A stretch of 64,000 nucleotides of DNA from Pseudoclavibacter terrae (lineage in GTDB: Bacteria; Actinomycetota; Actinomycetes; Actinomycetales; Microbacteriaceae), in assembly GCF_008831075.1 (NCBI RefSeq), contig NZ_WBJX01000001.1, positions 726,647 through 790,646 on the forward strand, written 5' to 3'. The first letter of the stretch is position 1. Each line of letters opens with the position of its first letter. Below, in pieces: positions 32,791 through 43,463 of the stretch. The translations under genes were made by a program, and so were the position numbers. The notes below the pieces were generated by a model that saw only the letters and a program-made list of their open reading frames with translations, was not told the DNA's origin and made no database searches.

Positions 32791-33960
32791 CTACTCGCGT
32801 TTCTTCTGCGTGTAGGCGACCGTGGCGGCGGCCGCGAGGGAAGCGCCGATGGCGACGAGCACCCCGCCACCCCCGGTGAGCGGGGTGAGGAGCCCAGCCC
32901 CGGCCGGGATGAGCGACTGCGCGAGCCGATTGCCGACGAGTCGGAGCGAGAGGGCGAGGCCGCGCTGATCCTCCGGCGCCACGTCGGTGAGCCAGGCCAT
33001 CGTGATGGGCTGCGTCACACCGATCGCGAACCCGTAGAGCACGGCGGCGACCACGAGCCAGATCGGGCCGATCGGGAGGCCCGTGAGTGCGAGCGTCACC
33101 GCTGCCGCTCCCAGCGAGATCAGCAGCAGCATCCGCCGTGAGAGCCGTCGACTGAGCGAGGGGAGGGCCGCTCGGGATGCGAGCGTCGCGAGCGCCCGGC
33201 TCGTCAGCATGAGGCTCACGAGCGCCGCGGAGACACCGGGCTGCGTGCTGAGCGCGGGCCAGAACGCGAGCGTCACGTCGACGGAGGCGATGGCGATTCC
33301 GCCCGCGACGACCGCTCGGAAGGCGCCCGGCTCGCGCAGGATCTTCCGGCTCGACGTGAACGATCCCGGCCGTTTGGCGGTGCTGTCGCCTCGCGACCCG
33401 CTCCCCAGGAAGAGGCTCGCGACGCCGAGCAGGACGGCCGCCCCCATGGCGCACCAGAACACGAGCTGGAGGTTCGGGCCAGGGCCGGCGGGGTTCGGGA
33501 TGGCCAACAGCAGCGGGCCGAGCGTCTGGCCGATGGATGCGGCGAGTGTATAGAGCCCGAACGCCGACTCCCGAGACCCGACCTTCGAGCGGTTGGCGAC
33601 CGCCGTCTGCTCGCTGATGATGCTGAGGAGATGCCCCACTCCGAGCACGAGCGCCGCCACCATCAGGCCTGCGACGCTCTGCAGGGACACGAGCGCGATG
33701 CCGATCGCGGCGACGAGCAGGACGCTGCCGAGCACCGCAATGGTGCGTTCACCGCGCCCATCCGTGAGCCGACCGGCTGGCAGGGCGAGGAGGAGAGCTG
33801 GGAGCGCGAACGACGTCGCGAGCAGGCCGATGACGGCTTCCTGCCCGCCGGCTTCGAGCACTGCGAACGAGAGTCCGGGGCGAACCGCGTACGTGAGCAC
33901 CTGGATGAGCACGGCGTGCACGATGATCCACGGCCACCGCGAGCCGGGTGCGCCCGACAT
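32791..33960 (-). CDS. MFS transporter, drug-efflux-like
   Basis: 389 residues, 12 predicted membrane helices. Major-facilitator loop PAGRLTDGRGERT between helices 2 and 3; a second copy-like loop SLSRRLSRRMLL in the middle. The overall look is of a proton-driven exporter (DHA1-like), but no substrate can be read from the sequence. ATG 33960 lies 23 bases after the stop of the GntR gene, transcribed in the same direction, so the two may be one transcript and the regulator may control this exporter as well as the divergent aconitase operon. It ends with a basic tail (YTQKKRE). Confidence 0.8.
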   Translation of the reverse strand: MSGAPGSRWPWIIVHAVLIQVLTYAVRPGLSFAVLEAGGQEAVIGLLATSFALPALLLALPAGRLTDGRGERTIAVLGSVLLVAAIGIALVSLQSVAGLMVAALVLGVGHLLSIISEQTAVANRSKVGSRESAFGLYTLAASIGQTLGPLLLAIPNPAGPGPNLQLVFWCAMGAAVLLGVASLFLGSGSRGDSTAKRPGSFTSSRKILREPGAFRAVVAGGIAIASVDVTLAFWPALSTQPGVSAALVSLMLTSRALATLASRAALPSLSRRLSRRMLLLISLGAAAVTLALTGLPIGPIWLVVAAVLYGFAIGVTQPITMAWLTDVAPEDQRGLALSLRLVGNRLAQSLIPAGAGLLTPLTGGGGVLVAIGASLAAAATVAYTQKKRE

Positions 33961-33983
33961 TCAGCGCACCTCCGACGGGCGTT

Positions 33984-34694
33984 TCACTCCGCGGTCTCGG
34001 AGTCGCGCGCGGCGCTCGGCTCGAGGGTGCCGATCGCGCGACGCCCGAGGCTGTGCGTGATGTGCTTCCGGGAGAGCTCGCGGGCCAGCTCCGGATCGCC
34101 GGCGACGATCGCGTCTCGGAGGGCGGTGTGCTGCCGGTGCACCCGTGCCCGGTCATCCGCCGTCGGGGACCAGGCGCGCAGTGCGCGCTGGCGGTAGAGG
34201 TCGGTCTTGTCCCAGAGCCCCTCGAGGATGCCGAGCAGCGTCGGGTTGGCGGCGGCCTCGTAGATGGCGAGGTGGAAGCGGCGGTGGGCGTCAAGCGCTT
34301 CCGGGGACGCGACCCCGGTGAGCGGTTCGAGCTCGCTGAGTGCGGCGTCGATGCGCGCGAGGTCCGCGTCGTCTCTGCGTTCCGCGGCGAGACCGCACGC
34401 GAGGGGGTCGGCGGCTGCGCGCACTTCGTACAGGTTCTGCGCCTCCGCCTGGGAGAGGGGGACGACCCGGGCATCCCGGTGCGAGCCGAGCTCGACGAGC
34501 CCTTCGGTGGACAGCCGTTTGAGGGCTTCCCGCAGCGGGGTCGTGCTCAGGCCGAGTTCGGCAGCCAGCTTCGTCTGCCCGATGATGTCACCCGGTTCGA
34601 TGACACCGGTCAGGATGCGGCGGCGCAGTTCCTCGTAGGCGAGTTCGCTCTTGCTTCGGAACAGCGGCTGCAGTGGGGATGCAGGGGCGGGCAT
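33984..34694 (-). CDS. GntR-family regulator, FCD subfamily
   Basis: 236 residues. N-terminal winged helix: AYEELRRRILTGVIEPGD (about 19-36), then GLSTTPLREALKRLSTEGLV. The C-terminal all-helical FCD ligand domain has the metal-binding histidines expected (AHRRFHLAIYEAA, RQHTALRDAI, RKHITHSLGRR). FCD regulators sense small carboxylates such as citrate, lactate or malonate. It is divergent from acnA-tctCBA across 78 bp, so sensing a tricarboxylate and controlling that operon is a fair inference. ATG 34694 has no strong ribosome-binding site. A much longer frame through the aconitase region on this strand is an artefact of codon bias. Confidence 0.88.
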   Translation of the reverse strand: MPAPASPLQPLFRSKSELAYEELRRRILTGVIEPGDIIGQTKLAAELGLSTTPLREALKRLSTEGLVELGSHRDARVVPLSQAEAQNLYEVRAAADPLACGLAAERRDDADLARIDAALSELEPLTGVASPEALDAHRRFHLAIYEAAANPTLLGILEGLWDKTDLYRQRALRAWSPTADDRARVHRQHTALRDAIVAGDPELARELSRKHITHSLGRRAIGTLEPSAARDSETAE

Positions 34695-34724
34695 ACGTCG
34701 ATGGTAGCAACAGCCGCGCCATCG

Positions 34725-34749
34725 TGTAGCATCGAGCCTATAACCTACA
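34725..34749 (+). promoter_or_regulatory. Half-sites TGTAG...CTACA around the acnA -10 box
   Basis: TGTAG (34725-34729) and CTACA (34745-34749) are inverted repeats 15 bp apart, flanking a -10-like TATAAC (34739-34744) upstream of acnA. Candidate operator for the divergent FCD regulator, though the spacing is wide for that family. Confidence 0.35.
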
Positions 34750-34772
34750 ACGTGCGACGAGACGGAGAAAGC

Positions 34773-37481
<2,709 letters not shown>

Positions 37482-37522
37482 ACCGCCCACGCCACCTCCA
37501 TCACAGGAAACAACGGAGTTTC

Positions 37523-38527
37523 ATGTCAAAGACACCCAGATCAACGCTCCGACGCGTCATCAACGTCGTCGTCGGAGCCTGCGCCGTGGCGATCGTCGCC
37601 TCGGCCACGGCGCTGTCCATCAGCCGCTCATCCGCGGCCGAGGACGTCAGCGCGAACCTCACGCTCATCGCGCCCGCCGGCCCCGGTGGCGGCTGGGACG
37701 GGTTCGCGCGCGAGCAGCAGCAGGCACTCCGCGCGACCGGCCTCGTCGGCAACGTGCAGGTCGTCAACATCCCGGGTGCCGCCGGAACCATCGGGCTCGG
37801 GACCTTCACGACGATGACGGGCCGCAGTGACACCCTCCTCGTGACCGGGTCAGGCATGACCGGCGGAATCGCGCTCAACGACTCACCGGTCGGCTTCGAC
37901 GACGTCCGGCCGGTTGCGAAGTTCGCGGAGGACTACGACGTGATCATCGTGCCGGCCGACTCCCCGTACACGACCCTCGAGGAGCTCGTGGATGCGTGGG
38001 CCGCCGACCCGAAGGCCATCCCGTGGTCGGGAGGGTCCGCCGGCACCATCGACCACCTCCTCATCGCCGAGCTCGCGCAGGCCGCCGGCATCCCACCGGC
38101 GGAGCTGACCTACATCCCGAAGTCCGGTGGTGGCGAGGCGATCCAAGCGCTGCTGAACGGAACGGTGGATGCGGTCGCGACCGGCTACAACGACGTCTCC
38201 GACCAGATCGAGGCCGGCCGAGTGCGAGCGCTCGCGGTCAGCGGGGCGGAGGAGCTGGAAGGCGTGGACATCCCGACGATCATGTCGCAGGGCTATGACG
38301 TCGAGGTCGCCAACTGGCGCGGACTGCTCGCCGCCCCCGGGGTGAGCGACGAGGCCTTCCAGCAGCAGCTCGAGATCTTCAGCGAGCTGCGGGAGAGCGA
38401 CGAGTGGCAGGAAGTGCTGACTCGACTGAGCTGGGAGGACTCCTGGCTGACAGGGCCGGAACTCGACGCCTTCCTCGTCGAGGACATGGCCCGAACCGAG
38501 GCACTGCTTGAGGAGCTGGGACTGTGA
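37523..38527 (+). CDS. tctC: Tripartite tricarboxylate transporter, extracytoplasmic binding protein
   Basis: 334 residues with a signal-anchor-like N-terminus (about 10-32, cleavage plausible after SSAA) that places it outside the membrane. TctC/Bug family marks: LIAPAGPGGGWDGFAREQQ (about 48), PGAAGTIGLGTF, then WSGGSAGTIDHLL and KSGGGEAIQALLNGTVDAV. It captures the substrate and delivers it to TctAB. ATG 37523 follows CGGAG, 41 bases after acnA, and the stop overlaps tctB by 4 bases. Ligands of the family range over citrate, tricarballylate and other carboxylates; the aconitase neighbour points to a tricarboxylate. Confidence 0.9.
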   Translation: MSKTPRSTLRRVINVVVGACAVAIVASATALSISRSSAAEDVSANLTLIAPAGPGGGWDGFAREQQQALRATGLVGNVQVVNIPGAAGTIGLGTFTTMTGRSDTLLVTGSGMTGGIALNDSPVGFDDVRPVAKFAEDYDVIIVPADSPYTTLEELVDAWAADPKAIPWSGGSAGTIDHLLIAELAQAAGIPPAELTYIPKSGGGEAIQALLNGTVDAVATGYNDVSDQIEAGRVRALAVSGAEELEGVDIPTIMSQGYDVEVANWRGLLAAPGVSDEAFQQQLEIFSELRESDEWQEVLTRLSWEDSWLTGPELDAFLVEDMARTEALLEELGL

Positions 38528-39102
38528 CCGCACACACCGAGACGCATCTCGACGACGTCGACACCGGGGGCGCCAAGCAGAGCTGGTGGACCGGCCGGTC
38601 CGGGCTCATCTTCCCCGGCATCCTGGCGGCCTTCGCCAGCTACCTCCTCTACGGCCAGCTGACCATGGACGTCGCTCCCGATACGGACCCGCCCGGCCCC
38701 GGGTTCTTCCCCGGCGCGATCATCGCGCTCCTGTACCTGTTCGCCGTGCTGCTGGCGATCGGCATCATCCGGAAGCCGCAGCTGCCAGAGGACGTGCACA
38801 GCGACCTGCGCACCGCCGAGATCAGCGTGCTCGGCCAGGGCGGTCCGCGCTGGTACAGCGACTGGTCTCGCGTCGCGTGGGCGGTCGGCGGGTTCGTCGC
38901 CTTCATCCTGCTGCTGCAGCCGCTCGGCTGGATCATCGCGGCCGGCCTGCTGTTCTGGACCATGGCGCGAGCGTTCGCGTCACCCACCCCGCTGCGGGAC
39001 ATCCTCGTCTCGCTCACCTTCTCATCAGTGCTGTACCTGCTGTTCGCCGGGCTCCTCTCGGTGAACCTGCCAGCCGGATCGATCTTCGGCGGAGGGATCT
39101 GA
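38524..39102 (+). CDS. tctB: Tripartite tricarboxylate transporter, small membrane subunit
   Basis: 192 residues, four predicted membrane helices (about 28-45, 68-88, 115-135, 140-185), the usual size and layout of TctB. PDTDPPGPGFFPGAIIALLY resembles the conserved first loop (…GPGFFP). Starts in the tctC stop codon (GTGA) and ends one base before tctA, so all three subunits are translated together. It is the small partner of TctA in the membrane; precise role in the family is poorly known. Confidence 0.88.
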   Translation: MTAHTETHLDDVDTGGAKQSWWTGRSGLIFPGILAAFASYLLYGQLTMDVAPDTDPPGPGFFPGAIIALLYLFAVLLAIGIIRKPQLPEDVHSDLRTAEISVLGQGGPRWYSDWSRVAWAVGGFVAFILLLQPLGWIIAAGLLFWTMARAFASPTPLRDILVSLTFSSVLYLLFAGLLSVNLPAGSIFGGGI

Positions 39103-39103
39103 C

Positions 39104-40666
39104 ATGGACATCATCAACAGCCTCCTCGGCGGCTTCGAAGGGGCACTGACCCCGATCAACCTCATGTGGGTGCTCATCGGCTGCCTCCTCGGCACCGCCG
39201 TCGGCGTCCTCCCCGGCCTCGGCTCGTCCATGGCGGTCGCGCTCCTGCTGCCGATGACGTTCGCGCTCGACCCGACGGGGGCGTTCATCCTCTTCGCCGG
39301 CGTCTACTTCGGCGGCCTCTTCGGCGACTCGACGATGGCCATCCTCATGAACACTCCCGGCTCGTCGTCGGCGATCGCTTCGACGTTCGAGGGGCACGCT
39401 ATGGCGAAGGCCGGGCGGGCGCCACAAGCACTCGCGACGGCCGCCATCGGGGCGTTCATCGGCGGCTTCGTGTCGTCGATCGCGGTCGTCTTCCTCGCGC
39501 CGGCACTCGCGGAGCTCTCGTCGAACTTCGGGCCAGCCGAATACGTGGCGCTCGCGCTCTTCGCCTTCATCGCCACGTCGTCGATCGTCGCCGACTCCGT
39601 GGTCGCCGGACTCGCGAGCCTCACGCTCGGCCTCGGCATCTCCGTCATCGGCATCGACTCGGTGACCGGCACCGAGCGCTTCACGGCTGGCGTGCCCGAG
39701 CTGTTCGACGGCATCTCGCTCGTCACGGTGACCGTCGCCGTGCTCGCGCTCGGCGAGGTCTTCCGCGTCGCCTCCCGGGCCCGCCGCGAACCGGCGAACG
39801 TCTCGATGATGTCGAGCCGCACGCCGCGCCTCTCCCGCGTCGAGTTCTTCAACGCGCTCCCGGCCTGGATCCGCGGCACCGGCATCGGCCTGCCCTTCGG
39901 CGTCATCCCGGTCGGCGGCTCCGAGGTGCCCACGTTCATGGCCTACACCCTGGAGAAGAAGATCGACAGCCGCCGGAAGGATCCCGAGTTCGGCAAAGGT
40001 GCCATCCGCGGTCTCGCCGCCCCGGAGGCGGCAGGCAACGCGACGACGGGTACCGCCATGGCCTCGCTGCTCGCTCTCGGGCTGCCTGTCTCCTCGACCG
40101 CCGCGATCATGCTCGCGGCCTTCCAGCAGTACGGCATCCAGCCGGGGCCGCTGCTCTTCGAGCGGGCACCCGACCTCGTCTGGGGCCTGCTCGCGAGCTT
40201 CTTCATCGCCATGGTCGTGCTGCTGCTGCTCAACCTGCCGCTCGCACCGCTCTGGGCGAAGCTCGCCGACATCCCGAAGCAGTACCTCTACCCGGGTATC
40301 GCGGTGTTCTGCGCGATGGGCATCTTCGCGACGTCCGCGTCGATCTTCGACCTGTGGATGCTCCTGCTGCTCGCCCTGCTCGGCTTCGCCATGCGCCGGT
40401 TCGGCATCCCGCTCGCGCCGCTCATGATCGGGATGGTGCTCGGGCCGCTCACGGAGACGAATGTGCGGGACGCGCTCCTCAGCTCGGGCGGCGACTACTC
40501 GGTCTTCTTCTCGAGCCCCATCGCCGTCGCGCTCTACGTCGTCCTGGCCGGGGTCATCGCCTTCACGATCGTCGGGCGGGTGCGCTCGTACCGGCCGAAG
40601 AACGTCGAGTTCCAGACCACACGCGAGACGAACTTCGAGGTGTCCGGCAAGAAGCGCCGCGACTAG
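39104..40666 (+). CDS. tctA: Tripartite tricarboxylate transporter, large membrane subunit
   Basis: 520 residues with about 11-12 membrane helices. TctA hallmarks: GVLPGLGSSMAVALLLP near the N-terminus, GGLFGDSTMAILMNTPGSSS (about 70-89) and the second half repeat with GAIRGLAAPEAAGNA. Forms the ion-driven pore with TctB. A compact hairpin follows 11 bases after the stop. The operon acnA-tctC-tctB-tctA is complete. Confidence 0.92.
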   Translation: MDIINSLLGGFEGALTPINLMWVLIGCLLGTAVGVLPGLGSSMAVALLLPMTFALDPTGAFILFAGVYFGGLFGDSTMAILMNTPGSSSAIASTFEGHAMAKAGRAPQALATAAIGAFIGGFVSSIAVVFLAPALAELSSNFGPAEYVALALFAFIATSSIVADSVVAGLASLTLGLGISVIGIDSVTGTERFTAGVPELFDGISLVTVTVAVLALGEVFRVASRARREPANVSMMSSRTPRLSRVEFFNALPAWIRGTGIGLPFGVIPVGGSEVPTFMAYTLEKKIDSRRKDPEFGKGAIRGLAAPEAAGNATTGTAMASLLALGLPVSSTAAIMLAAFQQYGIQPGPLLFERAPDLVWGLLASFFIAMVVLLLLNLPLAPLWAKLADIPKQYLYPGIAVFCAMGIFATSASIFDLWMLLLLALLGFAMRRFGIPLAPLMIGMVLGPLTETNVRDALLSSGGDYSVFFSSPIAVALYVVLAGVIAFTIVGRVRSYRPKNVEFQTTRETNFEVSGKKRRD

Positions 40667-40677
40667 CGCGTCGCGGG

Positions 40678-40706
40678 GAGGCCGGCAGCCCAGGCTGCCG
40701 GTCTTC
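40678..40706. terminator. Terminator between tctA and the convergent gntR gene
   Basis: Stem 40678-40690 with 40693-40705 (GCCGGCAGCC against GGCTGCCGGT plus flanking pairs), tight loop, followed on the + strand by a TCTTCTC pyrimidine run. Confidence 0.7.
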
Positions 40707-41381
40707 TCACGCGGTCGCCCACTCGCCCCGCACATGCCCGATGTGCCGCGCGACGATCTCCTGCATCCGCTCGCGGTCGCCGTCGAGGGCCGCCTCGATC
40801 ATCTGCTCGTGCTCGAGGGTGGATGCGGTGAGCTGGCCGGCCTCGGCGAGCGGCACCAGGTTGTGGAGGCGGCTGCGCTCGCGGGCGCGACGCACGATCT
40901 GCACGAGCTCGGGGTTGCCGTGCAGGGTCAGGAACGCGGTGTGGAACTCGGTGTCGGCGGTGAGGTACGCCACCATGTCGTTGGCCTCCTCCGCTCGCTT
41001 CATCGCCTCCACGAGACGGCGGAGCGTTCGGATGCGCGTGGCGTCGTCGTCGCTGTGGAACTCGGCGATGTCGCCCATGACGGGCACTTCGAGCAGCAGG
41101 CGCACCTCCGCGAGGTTGTCGAGCTCGGCTCGCGTGACCTCCGTCACCCGGAACCCCGTGTTCGGGACGACCTCGACCATCCCGTCGCGCGCCAGGTCGA
41201 GCATCGCCTCGCGCACGGGGGTCGCCGACGAGTCGAAGCGGGCTGCCAGGGCGGGCGCCGAGTACACCTGTCCGGGAGCGAGATCTCCGCCGACGAGCGC
41301 CGCCCGCAGCTCCGCCGCCACCCGTTGTCGCACGGAATCTCGGCGACCCCCGCCGGAAGTGCTGGAGCCGGCCGAGCTCAT
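40707..41381 (-). CDS. GntR-family regulator (FCD subfamily) of the racemase operon
   Basis: 224 residues. Winged helix RVAAELRAALVGGDLAPGQ (about 20-38) and ALAARFDSSATPVREAMLDL; FCD-type helical domain with DTEFHTAFLTLHGN and ARHIGHVRGE. Starts inside the stop codon of the ornithine-cyclodeaminase-like gene (ATGA), so it is the third gene of the leftward operon and probably represses its own operon through the palindrome at 43354-43367. The ligand is likely a proline derivative, as in other racemase/hydroxyproline clusters (inference). Confidence 0.88.
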   Translation of the reverse strand: MSSAGSSTSGGGRRDSVRQRVAAELRAALVGGDLAPGQVYSAPALAARFDSSATPVREAMLDLARDGMVEVVPNTGFRVTEVTRAELDNLAEVRLLLEVPVMGDIAEFHSDDDATRIRTLRRLVEAMKRAEEANDMVAYLTADTEFHTAFLTLHGNPELVQIVRRARERSRLHNLVPLAEAGQLTASTLEHEQMIEAALDGDRERMQEIVARHIGHVRGEWATA

Positions 41382-42328
41382 TCTCGACGCCCGTCGGCGT
41401 CGGCGATCGCCTGCGCGAGCACGAGGTCCTCCCAGGACATGCCGGCGCTCTTGAACACGACCGGGCGCTCGCCGAGAAGTCCGCGGTCGCCTCGCACGAG
41501 GTCACCCATCGGGATGAGGTCGTCGGCAGCGAGGTGCCCTTCGTCGATCGCCAGCACCACGTCGCCGCACTCGCGGAGCGCCGCGCCGATCTCCTCGACG
41601 ATCACGTCCGACCGCCCGAGCAGGGCCCCCGGCAGCTCGCGCGCGTCCGGCGAGTGCGAGCCCACGGCGACGACGACCGCGTCGTCGCGCACGACCTCGT
41701 CGTCGAACAGCGGAGTCGAGGCCGTCGTCGTGCAGAGGATGAGCCCAGCGGCACGAGTCGCGGCCGCGGCCTCCTCGCTGCCCGCCGCCAGGACCGCATC
41801 GAAGTCAGTGCCCGTCGTCACGCGCGCTGGGGAGCGGACCACCGAGGTGACGCTGCCGACGCGGCGAGTGCCCTCGAGCACCGCGCGGACGGTGCGCACG
41901 TGCGCTCGGGCCTGCGGGCCCGCCCCGAACACGACGATGTCCAGCGTTCCGGAGTCACGCTCGAGCGCATCCCTGATCGCGGCGACCGAGACCGCGGACG
42001 TGCGGATGTCGGTGAGCGCGGGCCCGTCGATGAGCGCGCGCGGGCTGAGCGTCGCAGAGTCGAACAGCACGTAGAGGCCCTGGATGCGCGCGAGGCCCCT
42101 CGCGGGGTTGTCGGGCGCGATCGTGAGCACCTTGATGCCGGTGCTCGTTGCCGTCTCCGCGGGCATGAGCAGGAACTCGCCGCCATCGAGCTGCTCGAAG
42201 ATGCGTGCGTGGTCGGTCTCGGGACGCAAGCCGTCCGCGAGGGCACGGCGCAGCGCATCCACGGCCGCCGTGGGCGTGAGCAGGGCCTCGACGTCGCTCG
42301 CCTCGAGGAATGGGATGCGCGCGCTCAT
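41378..42328 (-). CDS. Ornithine cyclodeaminase / mu-crystallin-family NAD(P)H enzyme
   Basis: 316 residues. Rossmann motif IVVFGAGPQARAHVRTV (about 130-146); family start FLEASDVEALLTPTAAVDAL; later CTTTASTPLFDD and AVGSHSPDARELP. The family includes ornithine cyclodeaminase, alanine dehydrogenase-like enzymes and delta1-pyrroline-2-carboxylate/ketimine reductases. Next to a proline-racemase-family gene, a pyrroline-2-carboxylate reductase making L-proline is a sound guess, but residues alone do not decide. It overlaps both neighbours by 4 bases (ATGA), so it is the middle gene of a tight operon. Confidence 0.85.
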   Translation of the reverse strand: MSARIPFLEASDVEALLTPTAAVDALRRALADGLRPETDHARIFEQLDGGEFLLMPAETATSTGIKVLTIAPDNPARGLARIQGLYVLFDSATLSPRALIDGPALTDIRTSAVSVAAIRDALERDSGTLDIVVFGAGPQARAHVRTVRAVLEGTRRVGSVTSVVRSPARVTTGTDFDAVLAAGSEEAAAATRAAGLILCTTTASTPLFDDEVVRDDAVVVAVGSHSPDARELPGALLGRSDVIVEEIGAALRECGDVVLAIDEGHLAADDLIPMGDLVRGDRGLLGERPVVFKSAGMSWEDLVLAQAIADADGRRE

Positions 42329-43338
42329 CGCAGCACGAACCCGGGGGTCATGTCATCGCGAGGGTCGACCTCGAAGACGTGCTCCCCGGTCTTGTGGGCG
42401 ATGCCGGAGACCTGGGTCGTCGTCGCCCGGTGCCCGGCCTCGACGCCTTCCGCCACGACCCGCGCCAGGAACCGCGAGCCCACGATCGAGTCGTGCACCA
42501 GCTCTGCGCCGACGGGCAGCGTGCCGTCCTCGGTCAGCGTGGCGACCCGCGCGCACGTGCCAGACCCGCAGGGCGAGCGGTCGAGCTCTCCGTCGGCGAA
42601 GACGGTCGCGTTGCGCTGGTGCACGACGCCGTCCGCGCTGTGGTCCGAGTACAGGATCGTGCCGTAGATGCCGCTCAGGCGTCGGTCGCTCGGATGCTCG
42701 GCGTGCGCCGAGTCGTTCAGGAGCCACTTCACCTCGCGGCCGAACGCGATGACCTCGCTCACGTCCTCCGGCTCGATGGACAGCCCGACCGCGGTCGCGT
42801 CGACCTGCGCGTAGATGGCCCCTGCGAAGGTGATGTCGGCGAGCACTTCGCCGCGGGACGTCTGCACGGGCACCCGTCGCGCGAGCACGTACCCGGGCAC
42901 GTTGATGAAGTCTGCCCCGGTGACGGTGCCATCGACGGCTGTGTGGACGCGGGCCGTCACGCGCCCCGAGGGGACGTCGATGATGACGTCCGTCGTCCCG
43001 CTCTCGTGGGCGGCCACGAGTCCGCTCTCGATCGCCCACACGCCGAGAGCGATCGTGCCGTGTCCGCAGGCCGTCGAGAAGCCGTCCTTGTGCCAGAAGA
43101 GCACCCCGAGGTGAGCGCCGGCGTCGTCCGGCTCGACGATGAATCCGCCGTACATGTCGGCGTGCCCTCGCGGTTCGAAGCAGAGGAGGCGACGGGCACG
43201 GTCGACCTCGGGGGAGGCTGCGGCGAAGACGCGCCTGCTGGCGACGTCATCGCCGTCGATCGGGATGCCGAGGTCCGGGACGATCCGGAACGGCTCGCCG
43301 GCCGTGTGGTAGTCGATCGTCGCGATTCGTTCGCGCAT
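42325..43338 (-). CDS. Proline racemase-family enzyme (racemase or hydroxyproline 2-epimerase)
   Basis: 337 residues. Both catalytic cysteines of the racemase/epimerase class are present: Cys91 in STACGHGTIALG and Cys257 in DRSPCGSGTCA. As I recall, the dehydratase members (trans-3-hydroxy-L-proline dehydratase) have Thr at the second site, so a racemase or 4-hydroxyproline 2-epimerase is favoured. N-terminus ATIDYHTAGEPFRIV and RGHADMYGGF are typical. First gene of the leftward operon, 16 bp downstream of a 14-bp palindrome. With PutA 40 kb away the cell could channel the product to glutamate. No D-hydroxyproline dehydrogenase or deaminase is in the window, so the pathway is not complete here. 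Confidence 0.88.
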   Translation of the reverse strand: MRERIATIDYHTAGEPFRIVPDLGIPIDGDDVASRRVFAAASPEVDRARRLLCFEPRGHADMYGGFIVEPDDAGAHLGVLFWHKDGFSTACGHGTIALGVWAIESGLVAAHESGTTDVIIDVPSGRVTARVHTAVDGTVTGADFINVPGYVLARRVPVQTSRGEVLADITFAGAIYAQVDATAVGLSIEPEDVSEVIAFGREVKWLLNDSAHAEHPSDRRLSGIYGTILYSDHSADGVVHQRNATVFADGELDRSPCGSGTCARVATLTEDGTLPVGAELVHDSIVGSRFLARVVAEGVEAGHRATTTQVSGIAHKTGEHVFEVDPRDDMTPGFVLR

Positions 43339-43353
43339 GATGCCTCCCCGTCG

Positions 43354-43367
43354 ATTGCAATTGCAAT
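43354..43367. promoter_or_regulatory. 14-bp palindromic operator of the racemase operon
   Basis: ATTGCAATTGCAAT is a perfect palindrome and also a tandem of ATTGCA. It lies 16 bp upstream of the racemase start codon, in a region otherwise GC-rich. Probable binding site of the GntR/FCD protein encoded at the end of the operon. Confidence 0.65.
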
Positions 43368-43431
43368 AACACTACGCGGTGTCAGGCGCACGAGCGAGGG
43401 GTCTGACACGCGACGCGCACGTGCTTCGAAG

Positions 43432-43451
43432 TTGACCTAGAACATAGGTAC
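43432..43451 (+). promoter_or_regulatory. TTGACC box and LexA-like site before the Y-family polymerase
   Basis: TTGACC (43432-43437) is -35-like. GAAC-ATAG-GTAC (43440-43451) differs by one base from the actinobacterial SOS box GAAC-N4-GTTC and lies 12 bp before the polymerase start. No well-spaced -10 is obvious, so this is a candidate only. Confidence 0.4.
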
Positions 43452-43463
43452 GATGGCGGGGTC

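Noticed and set aside
39014-40735. A 573-codon leftward frame opposite tctA, extremely rich in Arg, Glu and Asp
   Set aside because: Shadow of tctA; low-complexity composition and no motif.
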